In this document: positions 1-6,331 of the stretch, one piece after another | How the letters are laid out: every line of letters begins with the position of its first letter | Position numbering within the stretch: position 1 is the stretch's first letter | From: Betaproteobacteria bacterium | Lineage (GTDB): Bacteria; Pseudomonadota; Gammaproteobacteria; Burkholderiales; Thiobacillaceae | Assembly: GCA_020049245.1 (NCBI GenBank) | Contig: JAIFLB010000204.1 | Location: forward strand, 1-8,538 | DNA length: 8,538 nucleotides | Reading direction: 5' to 3' | Translations under genes and position numbers: made by a program | Notes under the pieces: generated by a model | What the model was told of the DNA's origin: nothing | Database searches by the model: none | Seen by the model: only the letters and a program-made list of their open reading frames with translations

Positions 1-88
1 CGGCGCATCTGCCCATTGCAAGCGCTTTGGCCAGCAGCGGCATCGCCAGCAACCTCGCCAGTGCAGTCCGCCGCCCAAGCAGCAGCAC
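1..88 (-). CDS. Possible 5' end of a gene with a twin-arginine-like leader (partial, runs off window start)
   Basis: A minus-strand reading frame opens with GTG at 88 and stays open to the window edge (29 codons). An AAGGA Shine-Dalgarno sequence (99-95) sits 6 nt upstream, and an in-frame TGA lies at 94-92. The visible product starts (M)LLLGRRTALARLLAMPLL: a short n-region with an RR pair followed by a hydrophobic stretch and an AKALA segment. This resembles a Tat or Sec signal peptide, so the product may be exported. An alternative ATG at 95 in another frame gives a Cys/Ala-rich peptide with no spacing from a ribosome site. Only 88 bases are visible, so the family cannot be named and the call is weak. 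Confidence 0.3.
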   Translation of the reverse strand, partial: MLLLGRRTALARLLAMPLLAKALAMGRCA

Positions 89-96
89 ACTTCATC

Positions 97-329
97 CTTG
101 AAACAGCAGTTGAACCCGACCGAGGGCGGGATGGAGAAGCCGGCTGGCAAGGCGCGACAACGAGTCATGCCGAGGCATGGCGAGGCGGAGCAACGCAGCC
201 AGACGGTTTCTCCACCCCGACAGCGGGCGGGTAGCGTGCTCACCCAATGGGTGAACGTCATCGAAGAGCAAAACATCAGTCAGCATGAGGCCTCACGAGG
301 GTCAAGGAGCGGTCAACTGCTGTTCAAGG
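97..329. repeat. Segment bounded by 17-18 bp inverted repeats (possible MITE-like element)
   Basis: The left arm CCTTGAAACAGCAGTTGA (97-114) and the right arm TCAACTGCTGTTCAAGG (313-329) are inverted copies that differ by a single inserted A. They enclose about 200 bp containing a second inverted repeat. Terminal inverted repeats around a short non-coding core are typical of miniature mobile elements. No target-site duplication is clear (TTCA occurs near both ends but not flush with the arms), and no transposase is present. The left arm edge overlaps the ribosome site of the possible minus-strand gene at 88. Confidence 0.4.
132..214. repeat. Imperfect palindrome with paired outer arms and a central hairpin
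   Basis: The outer arms at 132-148 (TGGAGAAGCCGGCTGGC) and 198-214 match as reverse complements at 15 of 17 positions. At the same centre of symmetry lies CATGCC-GA-GGCATG (166-179), a perfect 6-bp inverted repeat. The shared centre suggests one palindromic unit whose intermediate arms have diverged. It is probably a dispersed intergenic repeat; copy number cannot be seen from one window. Confidence 0.5.
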
Positions 330-419
330 TTCAGGGACAACAACGGTGCAATGCTAAGCGTCCTGCTACGGCTTATAAAGTTGAAAAGCCGCCTGCTTGA
401 CCAAGTTCGCGTCAATCAC

Positions 420-1031
420 TCACTTCAGTGTGTCCGCCTGCATCGTCATGCGCACCAGTTCCGGCACACTGCGTGCCTGCATTTTTTCCATCATGCGCGC
501 CTTGAAGACTTCGACGGTGCGTGGACTGATGCCGAGGTCTTCGGCAATTTCCCGATTCGGCTTGCCGGCGACAACCAGTTGCATGACCTGGTTTTCCCGC
601 TCTGTCAGACGTTCAATCCGGGTCGCGATCTCGGCGACCTGGCTTTGCGTGGCGTATTCGCGCGTATCGCGCTCGATCGCTTCCGCCACCGCCTTCAGCA
701 AATCGGCTTCCTCGTAGGGCTTTTCCAGGAAATCGACGGCGCCGCTCTTGAGCGCGGCACGCGCATGCGCGAGATCGCCGTGACCGGTAAGGAAAACAAT
801 CGGCAGACTGCTGCCGCGTTGCAGCAAAGCCTGTTGCAGCGCCAGACCATCCATGCCGCCCATGCGCAGATCGAGCAGCAGGCAACCGCGCCAGTCCGGC
901 CGCCAGGCTTCCAGACAGGCTTCGGCGCTGGCAAAAGGACGCGTCCGGTAGCCGCGAAAATTGAGCAGCAGCGCGAGAGAATCACGCACGGCTTCATCAT
1001 CATCAACCAGGGTGACGATCGGTTCGTTCAT
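420..1031 (-). CDS. Two-component response regulator, FixJ/NarL type (receiver + LuxR-type HTH)
   Basis: A 203-residue DNA-binding response regulator. The receiver domain (about 4-120) has the acidic pocket D10-D11-D12, the predicted phospho-acceptor D54 in LLLDLRM, the switch threonine T82 (FLTGHGD) and conserved K104-P105. A linker leads to a LuxR/GerE helix-turn-helix (about 138-195) with LTERENQVMQLV, then NREIAEDLGISPRTVEVFKARMM, including the SPRTVEVHK-like recognition helix. The order and length match the FixJ/TtrR/DctR group. The ATG at 1031 overlaps the kinase stop codon (ATGA), implying translational coupling and a dedicated pair. It lacks an AAA+ domain, so it cannot itself activate the sigma-54 promoter at 4750. 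Target genes are unknown. The family call is secure; the physiological signal is not. Confidence 0.93.
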   Translation of the reverse strand: MNEPIVTLVDDDEAVRDSLALLLNFRGYRTRPFASAEACLEAWRPDWRGCLLLDLRMGGMDGLALQQALLQRGSSLPIVFLTGHGDLAHARAALKSGAVDFLEKPYEEADLLKAVAEAIERDTREYATQSQVAEIATRIERLTERENQVMQLVVAGKPNREIAEDLGISPRTVEVFKARMMEKMQARSVPELVRMTMQADTLK

Positions 1032-2665
1032 GGGCCTGTAATCGGTAAAGTGAAACAGAAACGGGTCGGCTGGCTACCGACCAGCCAGAGTTCGCCGCCG
1101 TGCGCCTGCACCAGGGTGCGGCTGATTGCCAGGCCTAGGCCCATGCCTTCCGGCTTGCTGGTGGCAAACGACTCGAACAGGCGGCCTTGCATCTCGCCGC
1201 TGATGCCGCCGCCGTTGTCGCTGACGCAGACCTGGACCATGTTGTGATCGGCGCGCTGTGTGCTGATCTCGATCTCACGCGGTTCCGGGCTGCTGGCCAG
1301 GGCTTCGATGGCGTTGGAGAGCAGGTTGTGCAGCACGGTGCCCATTTGCACCCGGTCGGCCTTGACGCTGGGCAGGCTGTCGTCAAACGCCAGCTTGAAC
1401 AGGATGTTCTGCCGCTCGCCGCGGCGTTTGACATAGGACAGGCTTTCATTGATCAACTCGGCCAGCGTGAAGCTTTCACTGCGCAGCCCGCCACCGCGAA
1501 AAAACTCGCGCAAGCGGCGCATCACCTGGCCTGCGCGATTCGCTTCTCGGTCGATCTTCTCCAGCGTTTCGGCCAGCAACGCACCGTGCCGCTCCGGATC
1601 GTCGAGCATCGACCGGCTGGCGCGGGCATAGTTGGCGACAGCGGAAAGCGGCTGGTTGAGTTCGTGCGCGATCGCCTGCGCCATTTCTCCCGCCGAGGCC
1701 AGACGCATCGCCTGGTTCAACTCCATCTCGCGTTGATGCAGGCGCTCTTCGGCAGCGCGGCGGGCGGTGACGGTCATGCCAAGAAACAGCATCGTCACCG
1801 CCAGACCGAGCATCAACATCTGGAATTCGACCACCGTGATGGCGTGCGATCCGCGCCAATCCAGAATCATGTTGATGCCGACGTGGCTTGCCGCCAACGC
1901 GATGGTCGCGCCCTGGATGCCATGCCGCATGGCGATCCAGATCATTGGCAGGAACAGCAGGTAGAAGAATTTGAATTCATCGGTGTACTTGAAGCCGAAG
2001 ATGATCCACAGCGCAATTGCGATCGCAATCCCTTGCAACAGAATCTCGCGCGACAGGTTCCAGCCCCCCGCCATACCGGGACGCTCGCGCGACCAGTCCC
2101 AAATCGGCCAGTTGCGCCAACCGCGCCAATCAACCTTCGCATGTACCAGCACCAGCGGCATGATGACCAGGATGCGAATCAGCGCGCCAACCCAGAAATT
2201 GACCAGATCCGCCATCCAGGCCCAGGCATCCGGCGCTGCCTCCGGGCTGCGCGAAAAGACGTGCACGCTGGCATCCAGCCAGGCCGCCGCCACTGCCACC
2301 ATCAACAGCAGCATCAAATCGCGCTGCGAACCGAGGTGCGGATCGATCCGCCAAACTTTCAGCAACAACGCGGCCAGACCCCAAAACCCGAACATCAAAA
2401 GGCCCGCCGCCCACAGCGCCGGCAGCCAGTCCTGCGGCGCGCCATAGATCGGCATGCTGGCCAGGAAGGTGACGCCGATCAGCAGTGGCGCGTAATGCAG
2501 GCCATACAGCAACAGGAAAGCCAAGGTCAGTCCGGGCGGCGGCGTCCACGGCGCCAACGCCAGCGGCAACACGGTTTGCGGATTGCTCAGCGCATCCAGC
2601 ACCAGGCTGGCAAGGCCAAAGGCGAGCAGAACCCGCCAGGAAATGTTCAGCTTGATCGCGTGCAA
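1028..2665 (-). CDS. Membrane sensor histidine kinase with MASE1 input domain
   Basis: A 545-residue inner-membrane kinase. Residues about 8-300 are strongly hydrophobic (roughly eight or more membrane segments). They carry MASE1-like signatures: the PPPGLTLAFLLLYG stretch (42-55) and NFWVGALIRILVIMPLVLV (156-174). A short coiled segment (RRAAEERLHQREMEL) leads to HisKA with phospho-acceptor H334 in AHELNQPLSAVANYARA. The ATPase domain has the N-box (N447, N451 in NLLSNAIEAL), G1 box D483-N484-G485 and G2 box GMGLGL (507-512). No PAS/heme domain is present, so it is not an oxygen-sensing FixL; sensing is presumably through the membrane part. The start is odd: the only in-frame choice after the upstream stop is TTG at 2665, with no clear ribosome site. 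That suggests a weak start or coupling to upstream translation. It pairs with the regulator that overlaps its end. Confidence 0.9.
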   Translation of the reverse strand: MHAIKLNISWRVLLAFGLASLVLDALSNPQTVLPLALAPWTPPPGLTLAFLLLYGLHYAPLLIGVTFLASMPIYGAPQDWLPALWAAGLLMFGFWGLAALLLKVWRIDPHLGSQRDLMLLLMVAVAAAWLDASVHVFSRSPEAAPDAWAWMADLVNFWVGALIRILVIMPLVLVHAKVDWRGWRNWPIWDWSRERPGMAGGWNLSREILLQGIAIAIALWIIFGFKYTDEFKFFYLLFLPMIWIAMRHGIQGATIALAASHVGINMILDWRGSHAITVVEFQMLMLGLAVTMLFLGMTVTARRAAEERLHQREMELNQAMRLASAGEMAQAIAHELNQPLSAVANYARASRSMLDDPERHGALLAETLEKIDREANRAGQVMRRLREFFRGGGLRSESFTLAELINESLSYVKRRGERQNILFKLAFDDSLPSVKADRVQMGTVLHNLLSNAIEALASSPEPREIEISTQRADHNMVQVCVSDNGGGISGEMQGRLFESFATSKPEGMGLGLAISRTLVQAHGGELWLVGSQPTRFCFTLPITGP

Positions 2666-2739
2666 GGCAAGGTCAAAACAATCAGCGGGGAGTCAACACG
2701 CGGGGTAAAAAACCCATGTAGCAATCGAAACCGGCAGGC

Positions 2740-3910
2740 TCAGGCAAAGGAAGAAAAACCGCTATACATATCGGCTGATTTATCCATCGACAGCCCGAGC
2801 GAGTCCTTGCCGGTAAAGGTGAAATTGATGTGCGAGGGATCGATGGTGGCGGTCGCGGTATCGTTCTGGCGCAGGTTGAACAGCACGGTCGCGGTCAATT
2901 CCTGTTGATCGTAGTACACCGCATAGGGCTGCGCCGGCAACGTCACCTCGGTGTCCTTCAACATCATATCCAGGTTGTACCCGTCGCCACGACCGGTACC
3001 CGTGGCGCGCGCAATGCTCCAGTTGGAAATGTTCTCCACCGATGCCGCATCCATCGGTTTGCTGAACTGAAACACCATGGAAAAAGTGAGCTGCGCATCG
3101 GCCGTGTTCAGATAGGCGTTCAATCCGGCCAACTGCGTACCCGGGCCCTGTGTCGAATTAAAGAAGGCATACAGCGGGCTGACATACGACGCCGTCAGCT
3201 TCGGTTGCGATTTTTCGTAGACATACTGACTGAGTTGAGTTGCCAGCGCCTCGTCGTTGACTGCCAGGGTTTGCGCGATATCCAGCGCCTGCAAAGGCTC
3301 GCCGCTATCCACCAGGGCGTAGCCTTTTTCGGCATAGGCTTCCCAATAATCGCTCTTGATCGCGATTGCCGCATCGAAGGCTTCAATCGCGAAATCGAAG
3401 CGTCCCTGCCTGGCATTGGCCAGGCCCAAACCGAAATCGCCAAATGGTTCCGCCGGCGACAACTGGCGAACCAGTTCAAATTGCGCTTCCTTGACCGAGT
3501 GAATAGCGATTCGCCGTGGTCGGGTTTCTGGTCACCGCCTGTTCGTAGGACGCCACCGCGTCTTCAGAACGCTGCTCGGTGGTGTAGATGTTGCCCAGCA
3601 GCGCATGCAGATCATCGCGCGTCGGATCGATTTTCAACGCCGCCTGATAAGACTCGATCGCGGCGTCCTTATTTCCCTGACTGAGTAGCGTCCGCGCCTT
3701 GAAGTCATACGCATTGACGGCAGTGTTGGTGCCGGGAGACAGGCGGATCGCCTTGTTGAAATAGTCGAGCGCCAGCTCGTAGTTTTTGCCGGTGAACTGG
3801 CTCAGACCCTTGTCCAGCTCGCGCAAGGCAAGATTGTCCAACTGCGCCGAACGGTTCGAAGCACCACCGAAAATCACGTTGATGATCGCGCTGTTGTCGG
3901 CAATCTCCAT
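2740..3910 (-). pseudogene. TPR protein with Ig-like C-terminal region, reading frame broken by a probable 32-nt deletion
   Basis: Two consecutive frames form one gene. The first (ATG at 3910, ribosome site AAGGGG at 3925-3920) encodes about 140 sensible residues with three TPR motifs, the third being LHALLGNIYTTEQRSEDAVA with the usual L7-G8-Y11-A20 pattern. It then goes out of frame near 3490 and stops at 3476. The second frame resumes at about 3489 with EAQFELVRQLSPAEPFGDFG, continues with another TPR, and ends in a 150-residue beta-rich part. That part contains FQFSKPMDAASVENISNWSI, resembling bacterial Ig-like (SbsA-type) domains. Aligned to the 34-residue TPR period, the junction repeat lacks exactly positions 10-20 (11 residues), so a 32-nt loss fits better than a one-base indel. 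The intact protein would be about 400 residues. No signal peptide is seen. It lies 31 nt after anbu and is probably cotranscribed with it. Function unknown; TPRs suggest protein-protein contacts. Confidence 0.75.
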
Positions 3911-3941
3911 CTCACGCCACCCCTTAAAACAAGATCAATGA

Positions 3942-4682
3942 TTACGATTTAGCACAGGTTTTCCAATCCAGCGCGGGCAATTCACTGAACGCCTGTTTGA
4001 TCCGCTCGCCCCAGGCTTCACGCAAACTCTTGAAATAGGGATGATCGGCGGCAATGCGCGCGCGGTGATCCACTTTCAGACTGTCACGCGAGTAGCACAG
4101 CATGTCCAGCGGCATGCCCACCGACAGGTTCGATTTCAACGTCGAATCCATCGAGATCAGGGCGCACTTGGCGGCCTGCTCCAGGTCGCTTTGCCAGTTG
4201 AAGATACGATCCAGAATCGGTTTCCCATACTTCGATTCGCCAATCTGAAAGTACGGCGTATCCACCGAGGCTTCAACAAAATTCCCGGCAGCGTAGATGC
4301 TGAACAGGCGCGGCGCTTCGTCCTTGATCTGTCCGCCGAGCAAAAATGCGGCATTGAAGTCGATATTGAAGCCGGCCAGCGCGGCGGCATCGCGCTCGTG
4401 CACCTCGCGCAGGCAATCGCCGACATGGCGCGCAGCCTCGAACAGGTTCGGGGCGGTGAGCAGGCTTTCGCCTTCCTTGCCCTGGCGTTCGTAAAGCAGG
4501 CTGACCACCGCTTGCGTGATCGCCAGGTTGCCAGCCGAGAGCAGCACCAGCACGCGTTCTCCGGGTTGTTCGAAGACGCTCATCTTGCGGAAGGTGTTGA
4601 TCTGGTCAACCCCGGCATTGGTCCGGGTGTCGGAAAGAAATACCAGCCCCGCATCCATCAACATGCCGACACAGTAAGTCAC
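3942..4682 (-). CDS. Anbu-type proteasome-like Ntn hydrolase (COG3484)
   Basis: A 246-residue homologue of proteasome beta subunits and HslV, of the Anbu (ancestral beta subunit) family. I chose GTG at 4682 rather than an upstream start because it has AAGGA (4694-4690) 7 nt before it and because removing Met exposes Thr as residue 1, the nucleophile, with no propeptide as in the family. Counting from that Thr: T1 in TYCVGMLMDAGLVF, D17 in SDTRTNAG, and K32 in TFRKM, equivalent to proteasomal K33. The length fits the family. Known Anbu proteins form open-ring or helical assemblies, and peptidase activity has been hard to show. The gene diverges from the ATP-grasp/alpha-E pair across 111 bp, the well-known association for this family. 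It is followed after 31 nt by the TPR gene. Family call secure; substrate unknown. Confidence 0.93.
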   Translation of the reverse strand: MTYCVGMLMDAGLVFLSDTRTNAGVDQINTFRKMSVFEQPGERVLVLLSAGNLAITQAVVSLLYERQGKEGESLLTAPNLFEAARHVGDCLREVHERDAAALAGFNIDFNAAFLLGGQIKDEAPRLFSIYAAGNFVEASVDTPYFQIGESKYGKPILDRIFNWQSDLEQAAKCALISMDSTLKSNLSVGMPLDMLCYSRDSLKVDHRARIAADHPYFKSLREAWGERIKQAFSELPALDWKTCAKS

Positions 4683-4689
4683 GATTAAT

Positions 4690-4694
4690 TCCTT
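4690..4694 (-). promoter_or_regulatory. Ribosome binding site deciding the anbu GTG start
   Basis: AAGGA on the minus strand lies 7 nt before GTG at 4682. This supports the start that leaves Thr at position 2 rather than a 28-residue N-terminal extension. Confidence 0.75.
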
Positions 4695-4710
4695 ATTCGA
4701 AAACGGGTTG

Positions 4711-4719
4711 AGCATAGCA
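4711..4719 (-). promoter_or_regulatory. Possible extended -10 promoter for anbu
   Basis: On the minus strand TGC-TATGCT forms an extended -10 element (TGn plus a 4/6 match to TATAAT). It would start transcription near 4704, about 20 nt before the GTG. The -35 position (ACCACG at 17-bp spacing) is poor, so the call rests on the extended -10 alone. Confidence 0.35.
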
Positions 4720-4749
4720 GGCGGGACCGGAATCGTGGTTACCCGCGAC

Positions 4750-4765
4750 TGGCACGGTCCTTGCA
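4750..4765 (+). promoter_or_regulatory. Sigma-54 (-24/-12) promoter of the ATP-grasp/alpha-E operon
   Basis: TGGCACGGTCCTTGCA matches the sigma-54 consensus TGGCACG-N4-TTGCA at every fixed position. The invariant GG (4751-4752) and GC (4763-4764) are separated by exactly 10 bp. The predicted start is near 4776, giving an 18-nt leader that contains the AAGGAG ribosome site. Sigma-54 promoters need an AAA+ enhancer-binding activator; the response regulator in this window is not one. An activator site should lie roughly 80-150 bp upstream, which would be inside the 5' part of anbu. I see no unambiguous NtrC-like dyad. Confidence 0.8.
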
Positions 4766-4780
4766 AAGATCAGATCAGAA

Positions 4781-4786
4781 AAGGAG
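4781..4786 (+). promoter_or_regulatory. Ribosome binding site of the ATP-grasp gene
   Basis: AAGGAG lies 7 nt before ATG at 4794. It selects this start over an ATG at 4761-4793 upstream frame extension, which would overlap the sigma-54 promoter. Confidence 0.85.
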
Positions 4787-4793
4787 CTTTGCC

Positions 4794-6242
4794 ATGAACA
4801 CCCTGACTCAGGACTACTCTGCAGGCGAGTTCTTTGATGAACTCATCGCGCCGGATTGTGAGCCGCGCGCCGCCGCTCGCACTTTGTTCGAACACCTTGG
4901 CACGCTGGATACAGCGGATCTGGAGGAGCGACGCCAAGCGGTGAACGCAGCGATCATGACCATGGGCATCACCTTCACCGTCTACAGCGAGGCGGGCAAT
5001 ATCGACCGCGCCTGGCCGTTCGACATCATCCCGCGCGTCATGGCGAAGAAAGAATGGACGCGCATCGAGGAAGGCCTGAAGCAACGCCTGACCGCGCTCA
5101 ATCTATTCATCAACGATCTCTACAACGAGCAGCGCATCGTCAAGGACGGCGTATTTCCGATTGAAGTGCTGGATGGCTCAAAGAATTTCCGTGCGCAATG
5201 CCAGGGCATGACGCCCCGTTTTGGGGTTTGGGCGCATGTCTGTGGCACCGATCTGGTGCGCGATGGTGACGGCACGGTGTATGTGCTGGAAGACAATCTG
5301 CGTGTGCCGTCCGGCGTTTCCTACATGCTGGAAAACCGCCAGTTGATGAAACGCCTGTTCCCTGAGTTGTTCCAGGCTTCTCACATCATGCCGGTGGACG
5401 ACTATCCGGCGCGGCTTTACGACACCCTGGCAGCCCTGTCGCCGCGCGAGGGTATCCGGCCGGTGGTCGTGGTGCTGACGCCGGGCATCTTCAATTCGGC
5501 CTATTTCGAGCACAGTTATCTGGCGCAAAAAATGGGCGCAGCGCTGGTCGAAGGCAGCGACCTTGTGGTGCAAAAAGACAACTGCGTCTACATGAAGACC
5601 ATTTCCGGCTTGCGCCGAGTCGATGTGATCTATCGCCGTATCGACGATGATTTTCTCGATCCGGAAGCCTTCCGCGAAGACTCCGCGCTGGGCGTACCCG
5701 GTCTGATGCGGGCCTGGCGCGCCGGCAATGTCGGCATCGCCAATGCGCCCGGCGCCGGCGTCGCGGACGACAAGGTGGTCTATGCCTTCATCCCGAAGGT
5801 GATCAAGTATTACCTCGACCAGGATCCGATCATCCCCAACGTGCCCAGCTACCTGTGCATGTACGAGGACGAAAAGGCGTATGTGCTGGCCAACCTGGAC
5901 AAGCTGGTGGTCAAACCGGCCAACGAATCCGGCGGCTATGGCATGCTGATCGGCCCGCGCGCGACGCCGGAAGAACGCGCCACTTTCGCCGAACTGATCA
6001 AGGCCAATCCGCGCAACTACATGGCGCAGCCGACGCTGGCGCTGTCCACCGCGCCGACCCTGATCGACGATCATCTGGAACCGCGCCACCTTGATTTGCG
6101 CCCGTTCATCCTGCAATCCAACAAGCTTTACTGCACCACCGGCGGCCTCACCCGGGTGGCGATGAAAGCCGGATCGCTGATCGTCAATTCGTCGCAAGGC
6201 GGTGGCGCCAAGGACACCTGGATCATTGATGTCGAAGACTGA
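4794..6242 (+). CDS. Circularly permuted ATP-grasp protein (COG2308; DUF404/DUF407)
   Basis: A 482-residue soluble protein of the circularly permuted ATP-grasp family, predicted to form amide/peptide bonds by activating a carboxylate with ATP. Visible family motifs: YVLEDNLRVPSGVSYMLENR (163-182) with E166 and N168, likely metal/ATP ligands; VVKPANESGGYGM (372-384), where K374 and the glycine loop probably bind nucleotide; DLRPFIL (434-440); TTGGLTRVA (448-456); and NSSQGGGAKDTW (465-476). Length is normal and no lesion is seen. The ATG at 4794 has AAGGAG 7 nt upstream and sits 18 nt after the predicted sigma-54 transcription start. It is followed by alpha-E 89 nt later with a large palindrome between, and is divergent from anbu. 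Known for the family: conserved linkage with alpha-E, transglutaminase and Anbu, and prediction of a peptide-ligase role. The actual substrate is not established. Confidence 0.93.
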   Translation: MNTLTQDYSAGEFFDELIAPDCEPRAAARTLFEHLGTLDTADLEERRQAVNAAIMTMGITFTVYSEAGNIDRAWPFDIIPRVMAKKEWTRIEEGLKQRLTALNLFINDLYNEQRIVKDGVFPIEVLDGSKNFRAQCQGMTPRFGVWAHVCGTDLVRDGDGTVYVLEDNLRVPSGVSYMLENRQLMKRLFPELFQASHIMPVDDYPARLYDTLAALSPREGIRPVVVVLTPGIFNSAYFEHSYLAQKMGAALVEGSDLVVQKDNCVYMKTISGLRRVDVIYRRIDDDFLDPEAFREDSALGVPGLMRAWRAGNVGIANAPGAGVADDKVVYAFIPKVIKYYLDQDPIIPNVPSYLCMYEDEKAYVLANLDKLVVKPANESGGYGMLIGPRATPEERATFAELIKANPRNYMAQPTLALSTAPTLIDDHLEPRHLDLRPFILQSNKLYCTTGGLTRVAMKAGSLIVNSSQGGGAKDTWIIDVED

Positions 6243-6246
6243 AATC

Positions 6247-6319
6247 GTAGGTTGGGCAAAGCGCAGCGTGCCCAACATTACCGGCAAACGTTGGGCACGC
6301 TTCGCTTTGCCCAACCTAC
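6247..6319. repeat. 73-bp near-perfect palindrome with nested hairpins between the ATP-grasp and alpha-E genes
   Basis: The 30-nt arms at 6247-6276 (beginning GTAGGTTGGGCAAAGCG) and 6290-6319 are reverse complements at 29 of 30 positions, with a 13-nt loop (6277-6289). Each arm is itself a hairpin (GTTGGGC...GCCCAAC, 7 bp), so the RNA can fold as one long or two short stems. This resembles the GTAGGTTGGGC-type dispersed intergenic palindromes seen in many proteobacteria. It begins 5 nt after the ATP-grasp stop and ends 2 nt before the alpha-E ribosome site. No T-run follows, so it is not a standard terminator; it could affect mRNA stability or coupling. Confidence 0.9.
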
Positions 6320-6321
6320 AT

Positions 6322-6325
6322 GGAG
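6322..6325 (+). promoter_or_regulatory. Ribosome binding site deciding the alpha-E start
   Basis: GGAG lies 6 nt before ATG at 6332. An in-frame ATG at 6320 touches the palindrome, and its ribosome site would fall inside the stem. The conserved family N-terminus (MLSRVAESLYW) also begins at 6332. Confidence 0.75.
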
Positions 6326-6331
6326 CTGATC

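Larger units (their letters stand above)
89..419. other. 331-bp intergenic region rich in inverted repeats, no convincing gene
   Basis: The small frames here lack good ribosome sites and read as low-complexity Arg/Ala/Gln-rich peptides, so I call no gene. The region lies downstream of the response regulator stop (420) and upstream of the possible leader-bearing gene. It holds two nested inverted repeats (97-329 and 132-214, listed separately), a 6-bp hairpin TCACCC-AAT-GGGTGA (240-254) and a perfect 10-bp palindrome TGAGGCCTCA (286-295). No stem followed by a T-run on the minus strand was seen, so no intrinsic terminator for the two-component operon is apparent. Confidence 0.6.

Noticed and set aside
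92..286. 64-codon minus-strand open frame
   Set aside because: It translates the inverted-repeat region itself, has no ribosome site of note, and its Leu/Arg-rich product has no recognisable family.
285..1247. Long plus-strand open frame (320 codons)
   Set aside because: Antisense to the response regulator and kinase end; His/Arg/Gln-rich composition typical of a shadow frame in GC-rich DNA, with no recognisable motif.
1028..2665. FixL/FixJ oxygen-sensing identity for the two-component pair
   Set aside because: The regulator is FixJ-like, but the kinase has a MASE1 membrane domain and no heme PAS domain, so fixL/fixJ symbols are not justified.
2697..2716. Possible terminator between the TPR gene and the kinase
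   Set aside because: Only a 4-bp GGGT/ACCC stem around an A/T run, with no following T-tract; too weak to call.
1187..2908. 573-codon plus-strand open frame
   Set aside because: Fully antisense to the kinase, whose H-box, N-box and G-boxes are unambiguous; the translation is low-complexity His/Gln/Arg.
3462..3462. Independent start (TTG) for the downstream half of the TPR gene
   Set aside because: The same frame extends upstream as good TPR sequence (EAQFELVRQ) to about 3489, and no ribosome site precedes the TTG, so this is the continuation of a broken gene rather than a separate one.
4683..4766. 28-residue N-terminal extension of the Anbu protein from ATG at 4766
   Set aside because: It would bury the catalytic Thr, lacks a good ribosome site and would overlap the sigma-54 promoter; GTG at 4682 has AAGGA at the right distance.
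5178..6314. 378-codon minus-strand open frame over the ATP-grasp gene
   Set aside because: Shadow of a gene with clear family motifs; also reads through the intergenic palindrome.
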